64,000 bases of DNA, taken from the NCBI RefSeq assembly GCF_030704535.1, contig NC_081810.1:8318501-8382500 (forward strand), read 5' to 3'. The notes under the pieces were generated by a model. The model was not told where the DNA came from and ran no database searches. It worked only from the letters and a program-made list of their open reading frames with translations. Made by a program: the position numbers and the translations under genes. Below are positions 38,301 through 51,875 of the stretch, piece after piece. The stretch is from Vitis vinifera. Its lineage: Eukaryota > Streptophyta > Magnoliopsida > Vitales > Vitaceae. Position 1 is the first letter of the stretch. Every line of letters begins with the position of its first letter.

Positions 38301-41300
38301 CAATTGGTCACATCCTTGGGCTTCACCTTGCAAACATTGCATTTCTGGTTCAACAAACTGCAGTAGGAGTTTTGGAAATCACTATTTGAGAACTGATTAA
38401 TGAGAGATTGACCAATCCTAACTCCAAAAGAAGTTACCCCTTTGTGCTTCTAAGAGCTTGTAAAAAATGTAATAGTATATCAGAATGTTAAAGAAATATG
38501 ACATCAGAAAGCAAAAATGGTACCATTTCAGAACACACTGACCTATATGGCACTTTTGAAGTTCAAAGGTTCTTAGACTGTACTACACAGAAGTTAAAAA
38601 GAATATCAATTTCAACCACTATATCAAAGTTGAGAAGATAAATTTAACAAAGAAGACATTCATGACTATCGGTATTAATTTAGAAAGGGTGCAAATCAGT
38701 AGCAAGCGCAGGAATTTTGCATAAAAAATTTGGGAAATGTATGTTGACGATTATAGATTTTGGAGACATGGAATTAGTGTATTGCCTTATATGAGACTCA
38801 TACCAGAGCCATCTCCTTGTTTGATTTTCTATGGTTGAAGAAGCCAAAGGGGTTAATCTTTCTGCATCAAGTCAAATGCCCTGCTATCACACATACTCCA
38901 GATAGTCCCAACAGGAACTGTGTGATTATCAAAGCCAACTTACAGGAGAGCACCTCCCACACCCAGTGACAAGGAAGTAAGCAGGCATGCAGTAGGGTAT
39001 GTACCCATATGCCTGTTGTGTATGTGTGTCACACTGATGGTAATAAATTGCAAGATAAGTTAATCTAAGTGAAATTCTTCATAATAGTAAACTAAATAAA
39101 CTGATCATATTGATTCTGACAGACCGCAGCAGGACTTAAAATGGAAGAAAGTAGATTGCAATAATTTTTTTAGTAGGCAGAAAGTAGATTGCAACAACTT
39201 ACAAGTGATCTAATCAATGGGAAAGACTTTGATAACATTGGTCCCACTAAATGAATCAAGGGCCAAGTTTCATCTTTTAGAACTGCATATTGCTCCACCA
39301 ATAATAAAAATTTGACAATCTGTTCTACATTCTCACTTTTTTCTCTATTCTCAGTTTGCTTCACTATCTCCAGGCAGTTCTCCTGAAATGTTGAACAGAA
39401 GGCAGAGAGTAGATCGTGATCCAGCAAATAAATGCCTGAAAGGATTTCAATAATGCACTTCCCCAGATCTTGTGCATAACTTTTTGGATATTTAATATTC
39501 TGTTTTTCCATTGCCCTTTTGTGAACCAGTTGAGTGCTGCTCTCAGAAGGATCCTTGGAATTCCCCCAGCGCACTACATCCTGATTTTTTGAGCTGGAAA
39601 ATGACATGTACTCATGCCAAAAAAGCTTTACAAGGACACTGTCAATTAGAGTGACTCGAAAATGATGAATGGCATCCACTCCATTACAATATCTGGTATC
39701 AAAGAAGGAAATATAATTAGGATCCTGAACAAATGAACATCACAAGAAATTCATGATGATTACACAAACAAAACAAGATGAAGTAGAACATACATTGCCA
39801 TCAACAATAAAGGGAGAAAAACTCAACAAACCCACCTTGATGCATTATGTAACCCCCAAAGGAAGCATTCTTTAAATGCCTGGAAAAACGCTACTCGATC
39901 TGCATTTGAAGGATTTGATGGGTTCCTTCCTACCCATAAATTCTGGAAAAATTCGAGAAAAAATTTCTCACCCTCTATTTCTTTAGGAGGCAGAGAGTCT
40001 AAAAAGAGGACCAAACTTGGATAAGAAATCTGTTGTGATCCAAAACACCCATTCCTAAGAAAATGCCAAAACCGATTTAGTAAGATTTTCTGCACATTCA
40101 CAGATCTCCAACTGTCAGGAAATCTCTTAGAAAATAGTAGCATTGCATCCCACATTGATGAATGACAAGATGGGTCCTTTTCCTGAAAAGAACCAAGTAT
40201 TGTGGAAGCAAGAGTTTTCATATTCTCTTCATTAAAAGCATGAGGAATGTTTTTAATACAACTCCTCAGCATTGAATATGTAGCTGACCGAATAGCAGGG
40301 CTCTGAGACTTGACAAAGTCTAGAAAATATCTGTGACTGGAGAATAACTTTTCAGCAAAGGAAATTGCAGTTGCCCTAGCCTTTGAAGCATGTTTTGGTT
40401 CAGCAGTGATGCTTTCAAAACCAGGCTTTTCTAATTGCGAGCCCACCAAAATATCAATTAGTGTAGCTAATGCCAACAATGATGAAGAAATCACCTACAT
40501 GCCAACAAATCCAGAAACACATGGATTCAGAGATGGAGAAATGATAAGCATACATGGAATAAAAGGGAAGCCCAACACAGCAATACAATGACTAGAAAGA
40601 TGACAATTACAGCAGAAGAGTGTCACCAGAAAATAGATCATTAGTGGGAAGGAAATATAAAATATAATGTCAGCTTGAACCCTCTCAACTACGCTTGTAC
40701 ACCCATTACAATGTAATCAGGAATTACCCACAAGGCTACATGAAATAAGGAGCACTGTTCCATATATTCAAGTTGGATCATCAGTTTCATTTTCCCATAT
40801 ATTAAAGGGACAATAAAAAATACATGCTACTTGGAGATTCTCGTTCACTGAGTGTTGCTTTTACATTGATAATCTAAATGAAACTGTAAGATTATTCTTG
40901 CCCCTTTGATTGGCACCACAACAAGTAAACTCATTAAAGAAATAAACATGGTAAAGCAAGAAGTGGACAGAATACAAATGTTTAAGAATGAACATGCAAG
41001 CCACCATTGTGAGGGATGTTCAGGTAATTGAACACTCAACTAGAGTACACTTACGTGAACTATTTATAGCAGGCTACAAAATCAAACCAGTATATGTTAT
41101 CAAAACAACACAAGTTTAAATAGCAATTTCTGGTGATGAAACAGTCATATCTAAATGCAAATTATGTTCTTTTTCTTGATGTACTTTATACAAAACTGAT
41201 ACTCTCTATTAACCACAAAAAGAAAAGAATGTAGATAAAAAAAGGAACCCCAGATGCATACCTGCTGGTGCATCTCTTCCAATTCATCCAAAGCAGTTAC

Positions 41301-42542
41301 TTTATCAGACATGCTCTGTGGTGTGAGCTTTAGATTTTCATCCAAATACATAAATATCTCAGTTGTGCATAAGATTAAGGCATCTAGTCTCTTTTCTGGA
41401 GCTGGGAAGGCAGCCTATATTAATGATTAAGTAGTTAGAAAACTTGAAAAGGCATCACAGACAACACATCTTTGCCTAGGCCCTATTCAATTGTTTAAAA
41501 ATTTCTGAAAAATGCATTGACAAGCTACACAATAGATTTAATTGACAGAGAATATGGATATAGACAAATATAACAAACATTAACTGGCCCATCCTTAGAA
41601 TAAAAAGAATTAAAAAAGAAAAAGGAAAAAAGAAATGCTTTGACACATTTGGAAACATGTATCTATAGAAATGTTGGCAATTATAAGGAATTTCATTCAT
41701 GTTTTAAATTCACTTTTAATATTAAAAAATATAAGTATAAAGGCAAAAGAGAAAACCTGCAATGAATGCTTTGCACCTTGAGCAACCTCAGGAATTTGAT
41801 CAAACTGAGAAAACCACCATGGTCCCATCAAAGATTTCAGGTGCAATGCTAAATCTCTTCTGAAATACAGTAGTTTCACAAGCAGATTGTCAGGGAATGT
41901 AGGGTAAACCTAAATGCTAGAGAAAATCTTTATGGAAGGTTTCACAAAAGTTAAATTCAAAAAAAAAAAAAAAAAGCTTGCACATGTAATATGGTATGTG
42001 AACATTCAAACTCCCAGAAGATAAGTTAGATGACTGACTTGCAGCAAAAATATGACACCATAAGATCCTCATGCATGGCCCAAGCCATGGATTTTCTCTG
42101 GATATGCTTTGGTCAGAGAAAATCATTTCCTTTTCTTCCTATACTTCTAATAAATTTTGTTTCCCATGAGAAAGAACCAAAAAAATAAAAAAAATCAGGC
42201 CACTGGCAGCACGACTCTGCTCCCTCCAGCAAGGTGTAAGGATCTTCTCTCCAAACTTAATCCAACCAGAGAAACCATGACCCATTTCCATAACTATACC
42301 TTCCAACCTACCTTTGACAATGAGATTTTGAAATATTTGGATTCTACCCAGCCCTTTCGACCTTTCATTGCTTCACCAAACAAAGAGATTCAGGTTGCAA
42401 CACCTAAACCACCTAATGCACACTATGCTATATCTACAAAATCAAAAGAGCTGTCTCTATAGAGTAGAAAGAGTGAAACAGAGATACTCAAAGCACAGAC
42501 ATATGCTATATCTATAAATCAAAATACCAATCTCTATAAAGT

Positions 42543-42579
<37 letters not shown>

Positions 42580-45500
42580 CCAATATGCTAATACATATTC
42601 CAAATCGCACACATGTGCTATGTCTATAACATTTAAAGAGCTTTCCCTATAAAGCATGAATTGTAGATATTAAATCAAAGAATTTCCTCATTAACTGCCA
42701 TAGAATTTCAGCAAAGTGTTGCTATATACAATAAAAAGAAAAGAAACAAGCAAAAGTCTACAACACAAGATAAGCTCACACCCGACAGCGAGGACAAGAT
42801 TAGTCATTGTGTCATGAGTAGCTCGTCGAACCTCTCTATTGTAGTCCATCAAAAGCTTCTTGTATTCAAATGCCTGCATACGAATAAGCCTTTAAATCCT
42901 TTTTTTATTTTTTTTGTATTTTTTATAAAAAACAACTTTCAAAACAGCATAAACCATTCAAAAAATAAAGTGTCATAAGAAGTTTTTTTAATTGAAACTA
43001 TCATCCAGTGTGTCAATATGGAAATGCCAGTAAAGTAATATCTCTATTAAGTGAAAGATGAAAATGCAATACTAGCTCAGAAGTAGTGGTGCATCTACTT
43101 TATATACTTGCCAAATGGAGGATTCCTTCTAGAATTATTACATGTATAGAATAAGAAGAATTATAAAAATAATATTGTTAGTAATTAACAAGTTTCTTTC
43201 TAAACAATTAATATTTTAAGTATGCTCTAGTGGTACAGGAACTATGTTCTCATCTAATCATTGAAGGTTTTATGTTTTTTGATAGAAAAATTAGAGATTA
43301 GAAATCTGTTCATCAGAGGATAGGATGCAACCCAGATACAAAGGAAGTATGGAAGCATGCCTAAAATAAAGGATAGTCTGAGTACCTATGGGCCACATTC
43401 TAATAGATGAGATACTAACACTTTTGTCAGGTGGTCGCATTGTTGTCTCTAAAAGGGTATAATTCAAAGCTTCTCTGATCTTTCTTATTTTACTCACTTT
43501 GCTATGGGTGATTAAACAAAAATGTGCTTTTAGGAAGACATTTTGTGCAATGATTTTCCCCCTAAGGTTCAATACTCAAATCATTTCAAGGTCATGAAGA
43601 TGAGGGGGTCCACTATCTCCCCTATTTTTGTAGCCTCCTCCACCTCCCCGTCTTGAAACTTTAATTCTCATTGAATATTTTGGACCAGGAAATTAAGAAA
43701 CTATATTTTCTAAATCTTGTATGGTCTTAAGTGTATTTATTGCTTTCCTACCCTGAAGCGAGGATTAGTCTTTAACCTCTTCAAGTTTGTTCTTAGGTAG
43801 TTTATTTTTCAAAACTTCTTCTTTCTCTACCAATTTTATTCCTTTTACACTTCCCAACTTTATTTTGGAAATCTAAAACCCATTTTAGTGTAAAGGCCTT
43901 TGTGTGGCTCATGACTAATAAGCAAGCTAATACCAATCATATGCTCAAGAAGTAATGGCTTTGCAAAGCTCCTTAATTGAAGTTGTGTGTTATGTGCAAG
44001 GATAGTGGAGAATTAGTTGCTCACCTTTTCCTTCACCACCCAATAACTTTAAGTGTGTGGTGTAGGTTGCCAAGTTAGGGTTTGATTAGATTCCATCCAA
44101 AAGTGTGGTGTAGATATTGATTATTTTTCTTTAGAGCTTTTGGGGACCTCCCAAATGCAAGGTTTCATGAAGCATTGCTAGCCTCTCTTTGACCTGAACT
44201 ATGTGGGAGGAAAGAGGTGAGAATTTTCAAGATTATTGGAGGAATCAAATCCAATTTGAGATTTGTCATCCTACCCCCCACGGCCACCCGCTTCTACAAG
44301 TGAAGTCTTCAAAGACACTCATTTGAGCCTTCTATTATTTAACAAGAACCTTGTCTGCAAGTCCAAGAGATAGGTTGAAAAGACTTTTCTCATGTGGTCA
44401 GAAGGTAAGGGTTTTGCTATTGAGATTCTAGCTCCTTTTAAGGACCATATGCAGCCTAAAGCTTTAGAGTTTTACAATCTTGTAGTGGGGAAAGATTCCA
44501 CTGTTGCCATTTTATGGGTAGTGAAGGAAAGAGGCTTATGGAGGTTTGACGGGTGGTTTCTCTAAATTTTTTATATCACTTAGCCAATCAAGTGGCAGAT
44601 CTTTTAGCCAAAAAAAGGGAACAAAACTTTTGCTAACTGTTCAAGGATTTTTTGCCTCGTTGAATTGTAATGGGTGATGCTTTGGCTTGTTTTGGCCATC
44701 TTCCTCAGCTATATAGCTTGTTTTGCAGCTCTTTTTGAAGATTTTATCCTTTTTTTAATTGTTTTGGCATACAGAAGGATTTGTCTTCCTTTCTCACCTC
44801 TCTCTCTCTCTCTCCCCCTCAAGAAACTTGTCAGATTCTCTCACAGTCATACCATATTATATATGCATGCTTATTTGTGAAGCAATGTACAATATGCATA
44901 AGTTGTCTACATGATGCAAATTGTGCTTTATGTGATTTAGACAATGCTTGCTAGTTGAACAACTAACAAAACGTTCTTCCAAAACCTTAAAACTAAAATG
45001 TTTATTTGAAGTCTACAACCACAACCAAACATGATTCCTTCCTAATTTAAACCATTTTACTTTGTTCCATCTTTCTTCCCAACTTCCAAATCCCTCTTCT
45101 GTCTGCTTCAGTAGGTCAATAATATGCTGATCAGATCATTGGTAAAATACAGCATTCAAATGGTAATAGATATTAGGTACCAACAACGAGGGAGGGCGAG
45201 GAATGATAGCATTTCAACTGTAGTCTTTTCAGATATCTCAATAGGAAGAGCATATGAAATGGATTATAAGATGCATATATTGACCATCATTCTGAACAAA
45301 AAAGGTAAAAAAAAAAAGGAAAGAAATTCATACCCATTGTGGAATGATCAGTACTATTTCCTTTCCAGATTTCTGCTTGAGCAGCATAGATAAACATGTC
45401 AAAGCTTTAAGCTGTAGAAGAACCAAAAGTCAACGAATTTAACCAGATAATGAGAAACAAATGCAAGTTAAACACAGATTGAACTAAACTTGTGGGCCTG

Positions 45501-48500
45501 TGATCCACTCATTTTCCTTGTGTAAATATCCACTTCAACACTAAGTTGTTAATAGAATCCATGAAGCGAAAATTTATTATTTATGACCTGGCTTTTTCTA
45601 TGGCACAGAGGAGTGACTCTTTGGTGCCCTATTGACAAGATTAGGGAATATTTAACAAAGAAATAAAAAATAAAAAAAATAAAACATTTTAAAGAAGTTT
45701 AAAAATAACTAAAAATTTCAAATGAAAATAATGTTATTAAATAGGAAAAGAAAAAAAAAAATCAAGGAATGAGAACAAAGTTAAGTTAAGAAAACCAATA
45801 AAAAAAATTCAAGTGGTTTAATACCATCAATTTAGCAAAAAAATAGTAATGAAAATAAAAAAAGCAACTCATGCCACTGAGGTCAGTATTTTATTAAAAC
45901 TGGAAGAAGGCATCTGTCAAAAAATTAAAACTAGAAGAAGGCTAAACAAATTCTTTGAAGAGGAGCATCCCACAACTCAGCATTCTTTTTGATAAGCAAG
46001 CAAGGAAATAATATAAATATCAAATGAAGAAGCTTTCTATGAGGGTAGAAGGTACACATGGCGTATGCAATGGGTACCCAAAGGCTTTGCCAGGAAGAGA
46101 GAGAACACAAAAAAAAACTAGTCCCTCCTCAATTAGATCACACCCAATCTATAAAATCAACTAAAGGCATTGAGTCTTCTTCTATGAACATGTTAACCCA
46201 TAACACTAGATTTCTAAGGAAAAAGCATTGTGTCAATTGAATTGACCACTCTTCATTTTGAAACCTCTTTGATACTTTTTTTTTTCCAAAATATCCAAAA
46301 AACTGCATATGGAAAAGGCTCTCTAAACCTTTTTGCATCTTCTTTCCATAAAAAGGTCATGTCAACTTAATAGAGTCTCTCTAACCATAAAAAGAGGGAC
46401 CCAAGCAATGTTGAACAAAGATAACATAAGTTGTAATAATGCCCTTACTTTAGTACAATGTAGGAGAATATGATCAATTAATTCCTTTTCACTCTTGCAA
46501 AGGAGATATCTATTTGCCAATAACCCCTCCGATGAGGATGAATCTTCAAGATATATATCAAGAAAGGGAACTAGTATTAGTTGTAATTAAATTAGGATTA
46601 ATATTACTTGGAATTAAATTAGGTTTAATATTTGTTGGAATCAAATTAGGATTAGCTAGTTAAGTTATAATATAATTAGAATTTGAGTCATGATAAGTTA
46701 TTAGAGTCATAGTAGACTTTGGATGTTGTAATTAGAATTAGAATTAGAATCATAATAGGTTATTAGAGTCCTAATAGACTTTGGATTTCTTAGAAAAACC
46801 TGTAAATAGGTTAATCAATATAAATCAAAGGGATGAATTGATATTAATAATATTATGTTTTTTTTCATTGCAAGGTTGCAACCCTCAATGGTGAGACTCC
46901 ATTGATTTTCTTCTAGGTGAGACTCCTAGAAGGCTTTAGTGAGAATCTAAGGTTTTCGATCTTTTCTTCATTGTTTTTTTCTTTCTCTCTATTTCTTATC
47001 TTATATTTTTCTCTACCATAAAATTTATTCCTTGTTCCTCTCCTTACACCCTAAAAATAAAACCCTAGCCCACCTACCCTTAAGTGTAGGCAACCATCCT
47101 AGGGTTGTCCTACATCAATTTTGGTATCAGAGCAAAAATTCTTGGCATGAAGGCTTATGTAATTGAGGAGTGGAGAAACATATGCAAACATGGTTGAAGG
47201 CTACAACTTTTGTGTGCAGCCATTGGTGAACATACCAAGGCTAAATGAAGAGGAGGATTGGCGACGTACTAGCATCTTCCAAACTCGTGTTGCTTGTCAA
47301 GGGAGACTATGTACTTTGATTATTGATGGAGGTAGTTGTTCCAATCTAGCTTCAAAGGAGCTTGTAGAGAAGCTTAATTTAAAGACAGAAGATCATCCAA
47401 ATCCCTATCAAATAGCATGGGTAAATGACACATCTATTTTGGTGAGTTCTCGTTGTCTAGTGACATTTAATTTCAATAATAATTTTGAGTTATCAACATG
47501 GTGTGATGTTTTGCCGATGAAAGTTGCTCATATTATGCTTGGCTTTTTTATGAAAGGGTCCAACATGATGAATATGAGAACACTTACACACTTGTGCGCA
47601 ATAGGCATAAGAAGATCCTTCATCCAATGAAGGAAATTCCACCACATAAGCAACCAGAGGAAAAATTAGCACCCTTGAAACTAGAAGAGTCATCAAATAT
47701 TCTTACTAAAAAGCAAGTTGAAGTTACTAGAAAAGAGGAATAAATCATCAATGATGAATCTAGAAAACAAGAGGTGATGAAACTAATCCTAGATCAACCA
47801 ATAGAAGAGCTCAAAGAAGTTTAAGAAGTTTAAGAAGAATCGATGTTTGACTTCCCAAAGCCAAACATTATCATGAGTGGTAGCAAACATGAAGAAACTG
47901 CTGAAATTTCTTTTGAATATAGGGAATTCAAGAATCTTATTCCTTTACAAAACAATTTACAAGAAGAGTGTGGGAAACAACTTTCCACAAGCTTGTTGAA
48001 GACACATAATTATTTCAAGAATTATCAACTTGTTGTACAACATCAAAAAGTTTTTCAAAGTCCAGTATTTGTCTTGCATGAAATTGAACAAGTTCCAGAG
48101 ATCTTGAGATCCTGTCTTACCATGGGAAAGAAACGATGAAAAAAGAAAGGGTGGAAGGCATTGCTCAGAATTTTAATTGATCGTGGAAAATCACTAAAAC
48201 TCGAGGTCGAGTTTTTTTTCATGTCAGGGGGAATTGATAAGGATGAATCTTCAAGATATATATCAAGAAAGGGAATTAGTATTAGTTGTAATTAAAGTAA
48301 GATTAATATTACTTGGAATTAAATTAGGATTAATATTTGTTGGAATCAAATTAGGATTAGCTAGTTAAGTAATAATATAATTAGAATTTAAGTCATGATA
48401 GGTTATTAGAGTTCTAGTAGACTTTGGATGTTGTAATTAGAATTAGAATCATAATAGGTTATTAGAGTCCTAGTAGACTTTGGATTTCTTAAAGAAGCCT

Positions 48501-51423
48501 ATAAATAGGCTAATCAATGTAAATCAAAGGGATGAATTGATATTAATAATATTATGTTTTCTTTCATTGCAAGGTTGCAACCCCCAATGGTGAGACTCCA
48601 TTGATTTTCTTCTAGGTGAGACTCCTAGAAGGCTTTAGTAAGACTCTAAGGTTATCGATCTTTTCTTCGTTGTTTTTTTTCTTTCTCTCTATTTCTTATT
48701 TTATATTTTTCTCTACCATAAAATTTATTCTTTGTTCCTCTCCTTACACCCTACAAATAAAACCCTAGCCCACCTACCCTTGAGTGTAGGTAACCATCCT
48801 AGGGTTGTCCTACATCCCCCACTCTTTTGAAGAAGATCCAAAGTTAACACTTTACCCTAACTAGTTTCTCATATAAAGAAACTTGCTTTAGATGGAACCC
48901 GTGATTTCCATATAATGCTTATGAGAAAAGGAATTTTATGCCCTGGCTCCAAAATGGAATATAAAAATTTGACAGAGAAGAATTAGAACCTAGCATTCTT
49001 ACTCAATGTCAACCCCAAATGACCTATCTTGTCACTTCTCTCTTTGAATTCAATACAAAAGAGCCATCATTCTTATCTTACTTCCAAAAAGGCCCTTATG
49101 ACAACATTCGAGAGGGTACTATGTATCATCATTCATTGAGAACAACGTTCCTCATTTTAGCTTCTAATCATAAGCAATAAGTATAGAGCATAACTGACCA
49201 ACATTGAATGAGGTTGCGGCCCAAGTGCTCCATAGTATAGTGTCAAGAAAACAAGATGGCAAGAAAGAAAAACAACCCAAAAAAAGGTTCTCTAAGTCAG
49301 GCCCCTTCTAAGCTGTCAAACTCCTAAGTTCTTCTATCTGAGTGAACTTGAATTAGCCAACCAAATGAGTTCGCTGCACTTATTCCAAATGCATAAAACT
49401 AAAACATAAAGGTGACACACTTCTCTAATCCTTCCAAACTACATCAAAGAGGATAAGATCAGATTGCACAAGTCCTCTCCACATGCAATTCAGAAGAACA
49501 CTCTTCCAACCCTCTATCACATAACCTATTACCCTTCCACAACCTCAACCCATAAGTAACATTAAAGACCCCAAACATCCACCTAATTCCTTCTTATCTC
49601 CTAGAGAATGCTTTCCACCATTTAGTGTCCCTTTCAACAGCAAATCCCACAACCTACTAAGGACCTATTCACTGTCTCCAACCTCCTGATACCAACCACA
49701 CCTGGCCTAACAGAACTGTCATTTAGTCAATTAAGTGTACTCCTCATTACCACAGCCAAGTCTGTCCCTTAGCAACTCTTCTTGAATCTTCTCAATCCAC
49801 TCCCTCATTGACCTTGAATAGTAAAAGGAGACATTTTGTAGTCAGCAAGCTTGCAAGTGAGCTTTTAAGTAATCCCTCTCCTTTTGGGAGATACTGCTTT
49901 TTCCAGACCCCCAAGTTGATATCCACAAAATTTTCCAATTACCTTGCTTATAAATGCTTGAATAATTTTCTACAGTTCACTACAAGCATGCATCTAACCT
50001 GACTTTGCAATAAACCCCCATGAACCATATCACAACCATGATTCAAAATTCCTTTACTACCTCTTGGAAAAGAAAAATTGCATACAATCTCAAGAGCAAG
50101 CCAATTTACACAAACAATCATAAACACGTGACTCTGCACTAATGGCCACAAATCATATGCTCAAAAATAATGCAACAATGAAATCACGGACTGGTAGTGT
50201 CAAGAATTAGCGTTCCAAGAAAACTAATGGAATTTTACTAAAATATGGATCAACTCCAGTATCAAATTAAGCAAATACAATATTTCATACTTCAGTCACA
50301 AGCACAGACATCTATGGTTTTCAACTACTCTTGTGGAGGAGTAGATGACTGAACTTGGGATCAACGCAAATGGTTATTTAGGTGAGGCAATAGAGTTCTC
50401 ATGGTTCTTCAACCTTACAAAATAAACAGATGCAAAATTCTAAATTGGATCATTTATATCCTGCAAATTTAAAAGTACATAAGTGCCTCAATAATTAATG
50501 AGGTATATAAACAAAGAATCAAGACAATGATTCACATAGATGACCAACCATTCACCACAAAATTGCACAATATTACCTTGGTGGTGGGATCCTTCCTTGC
50601 AAGCCTCTTCAAGTGTTGTGCCATTTCACTGTCAATGTCCTGAATTATCAAATATCAATCAGAGAAATATGTCATATGTTATATAATCATATACACAAGA
50701 ACTTATCAATGTCCATATTATATAAATAGAACCTATCAGACAAGAACAGAGCTATAAAATTAGAATTTCCACCAATGTCTGTCTCTAATGATGAGGTCAT
50801 TTTATGGTTTCTGAGAAAACCAAAGAAAAAAGATTAAAATATAAAATCTATAGGACCAAGAAAACAATACTTCCACAACCAGACCTAACAGAACCAGAAG
50901 GTCTTTATATAAAACGAGTTTTTTCTACGTTTTTGGGAAACCAGAACAACACAAAGCATGATCAAAATGCAGTTTACTTTTCTTTCTCACGGTTTTGTCA
51001 GCAACCAAAACCGAACTGATAGGAGAACCTAATCCAACTACAAAGCTCAATTAAGGTGAGTACCTAATCCGACTACACAGCAGACCACAAAGACACAAAA
51101 GATAAAAATCTCAATTTTTCTTTACTTCAAGTGTATGTATAAATAACAGAACTGCTAACCAAAAAATTGAAGCATACCGAAAACTCTTCGGATGCGAGAG
51201 ATGAATCGAGCCGAGAACTACCGACATAGCCTCCAAATCCGACAGCGGCTGTCCCCGAGGGGAGAAGCGAGGCAGCGAGACTGCAGAGATACAATTGTAT
51301 GTTAACAACAAGAACCGCAACAGTACGATTGGAAGTGGAGGTGTTTGGTAACTGAGAAAATTTCTACCTGCTGCTTGAAGGGCGTGACTTGCTCCTGGCT
51401 CCCTCTCCTTTCTGTCGCCCCAT
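29345..51423 (-). CDS. LTN1: E3 ubiquitin-protein ligase listerin (ribosome-associated quality control), sixteen exons
   Basis: Ubiquitinates nascent chains stalled on 60S subunits in the cytosol. Exons in transcript order: 51423-51368, 51280-51178, 50639-50577, 45411-45334, 42873-42782, 41859-41757, 41414-41262, 40494-39836, 39692-39203, 37441-36915, 36379-35641, 33785-33077, 32245-31221, 31072-30614, 30229-29999, 29572-29345. They total 5,715 nt (1,904 residues), all GT-AG, and every phase closes. The start [20 protein letters not shown] and the segments [15 protein letters not shown] and [17 protein letters not shown] are typical listerin N-terminus; the middle is helical HEAT-like repeat protein; the last exon has the RING variant, Cys1854, 1857, 1873, 1876, His1881, Cys1884, 1897, 1900. 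The family's usual length is about 1,750-1,950. Introns 3 and 4 carry LINE and LTR insertions; the reading frame looks intact. Confidence 0.95.
33831..34085. repeat. 138-bp tandem duplication in listerin intron 11
   Basis: ATGATTATATGAAA at 33831 recurs at 33969, and the following AATTCAAA-CATGAATTTGTG, A-run, TCAACTA-GTCCTCACATGG and CAACATGTTA segments are shared by both copies. Differences are few, so the duplication is moderately recent. Confidence 0.85.
34229..34522. repeat. 152-bp tandem duplication in listerin intron 11
   Basis: Two neighbouring copies: GGAGGCTACACG at about 34239 and 34391, both followed by ACATATTCTT-AAGCTTA, AGAAAAATTGGTTGTCCAAT and TAAGCAAATACAAATACTA. A third, partial GCCCAAAGGAGGCTAC lies just before, at 34194. 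The TTGGTATTGGAGCC start nearby (34121) resembles a retroelement primer-binding neighbourhood, but no LTRs were seen. Confidence 0.8.
37442..39202. other. Listerin intron 9 (1.76 kb), no recognised element
   Basis: No coding domain or transposon terminus recognised. A segment at 37530-37610 (TGGGTCCCCATGGAGAGTCC) is more GC-rich than the rest and might be a fragment of a repeat. Confidence 0.4.
42545..42578. repeat. (GA)n microsatellite in listerin intron 5
   Basis: About 17 uninterrupted AG units. Confidence 0.95.
43840..44680 (+). pseudogene. Degenerate LINE fragment in listerin intron 4, opposite to the gene
   Basis: The plus strand reads [19 protein letters not shown], then [16 protein letters not shown] and SVWCRLPS (about 43890-44075), the zf-RVT part of plant L1 proteins, followed after damage by [13 protein letters not shown] near 44200. 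Around 44560-44640 a segment reading [17 protein letters not shown] recalls the RNase H or C-terminal part of related elements. Many stops and frame changes; an old copy. Confidence 0.6.
46530..48814 (+). mobile_element. Small non-autonomous gypsy-type LTR retrotransposon nested in the LINE
   Basis: Left LTR 46530-47114 and right LTR 48235-48814 are nearly identical over about 580 bp (TGATAAGGATGAATCTTCAA ... TAGGGTTGTCCTACA). The left copy has an extra GAATTA unit and begins C instead of T. A primer-binding site TGGTATCAGAGC (initiator-Met type) sits 7 bp after the left LTR and a purine tract AGGGGGAAT ends at 48234. The internal part is only 1.1 kb, with a protease-like frame and no RT or integrase. 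High LTR similarity implies a young insertion. The flanks are C-rich (CCCCTCC / TCCCCC), so a 5-bp duplication is not clean. Confidence 0.92.
47190..47630 (+). pseudogene. Retropepsin-like fragment of the gypsy element
   Basis: Frame inside the LTR element, open from 47163; first ATG at 47190. It reads [20 protein letters not shown] and then [19 protein letters not shown] and [15 protein letters not shown], the order found in plant Ty3/gypsy aspartic proteases, where IDGG replaces the usual active-site DTG in many lineages. The expected LGRPW that follows is altered to LGFFM, and the rest of pol is missing, so this is a truncated relic that presumably depends on other copies for movement. A later frame (47843-48139) is not identifiable. 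Confidence 0.75.
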
Positions 51424-51875
51424 TATTTCCTTCCGGAAGGTCTAATTTTCCCCGCGTTCGGCTCCTTGAAACCCTTTGCCTATAAATGTTTGTATCGTGA
51501 TCCGCTTCACCGCACGGCGGAAGGGGGCTGAATCTTCGACAGCAGCCGGCCAATGGGATTTAGATACAGAATAAAACTGAGGGTAATTTCGTCATTCCAA
51601 AGGCGCTGCCTTTTGCCCACTTTGCAGGAAAGCAACGTGGTATGCCTTTCGAGGGTATAATTTTTTTAAATATTATAAATACTTTCTAAAATCATCTTCC
51701 TATATAAATTAAATTTATTTTTAAAATTATTTAAATATAAACCAACACACTTTTTAATTTAAAAACCAATTCAAATTAATTAAAATATTATCAAATCATC
51801 TTAAACTTTTGTAATTAACAATAAAAAACTAAAAATAATTCCTATTATGATTTGATTGAATCCCGTTTTAAGGGG
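51424..51875 (-). promoter_or_regulatory. Listerin upstream region
   Basis: GC-richer DNA up to about 51560 directly before the listerin ATG, including CCAAT at 51550-51554, likely promoter and leader. From 51660 to 51875 it is AT-rich and bounded by the start of the large LTR element. The inserted element thus begins only about 450 bp upstream of the start codon. Confidence 0.45.

Larger units (their letters stand above)
45982..49800 (-). mobile_element. Degenerate L1-type LINE in listerin intron 3, split by an LTR element
   Basis: Read on the minus strand from about 49780: GVGLWKAFSRR...RLWKGNRLC (49600-49400), then [32 protein letters not shown] ending at about 48816. The reading resumes after the inserted LTR element with [27 protein letters not shown] and ends [21 protein letters not shown]...LVDFIDWV (46338-46138), the usual end of plant L1 ORF2. 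The 3' tail TTGCTTATCAAAAAG reaches 45982. The two halves meet exactly at the LTR boundaries. Numerous stops; the 5' limit is uncertain. Same strand as listerin. Confidence 0.75.

Noticed and set aside
46525..48820. Clean 5-bp target duplication for the small gypsy element
   Set aside because: The flanks are C-rich (CCCCTCC versus TCCCCC) and differ; the first LTR base is also mutated, so I do not claim a duplication.
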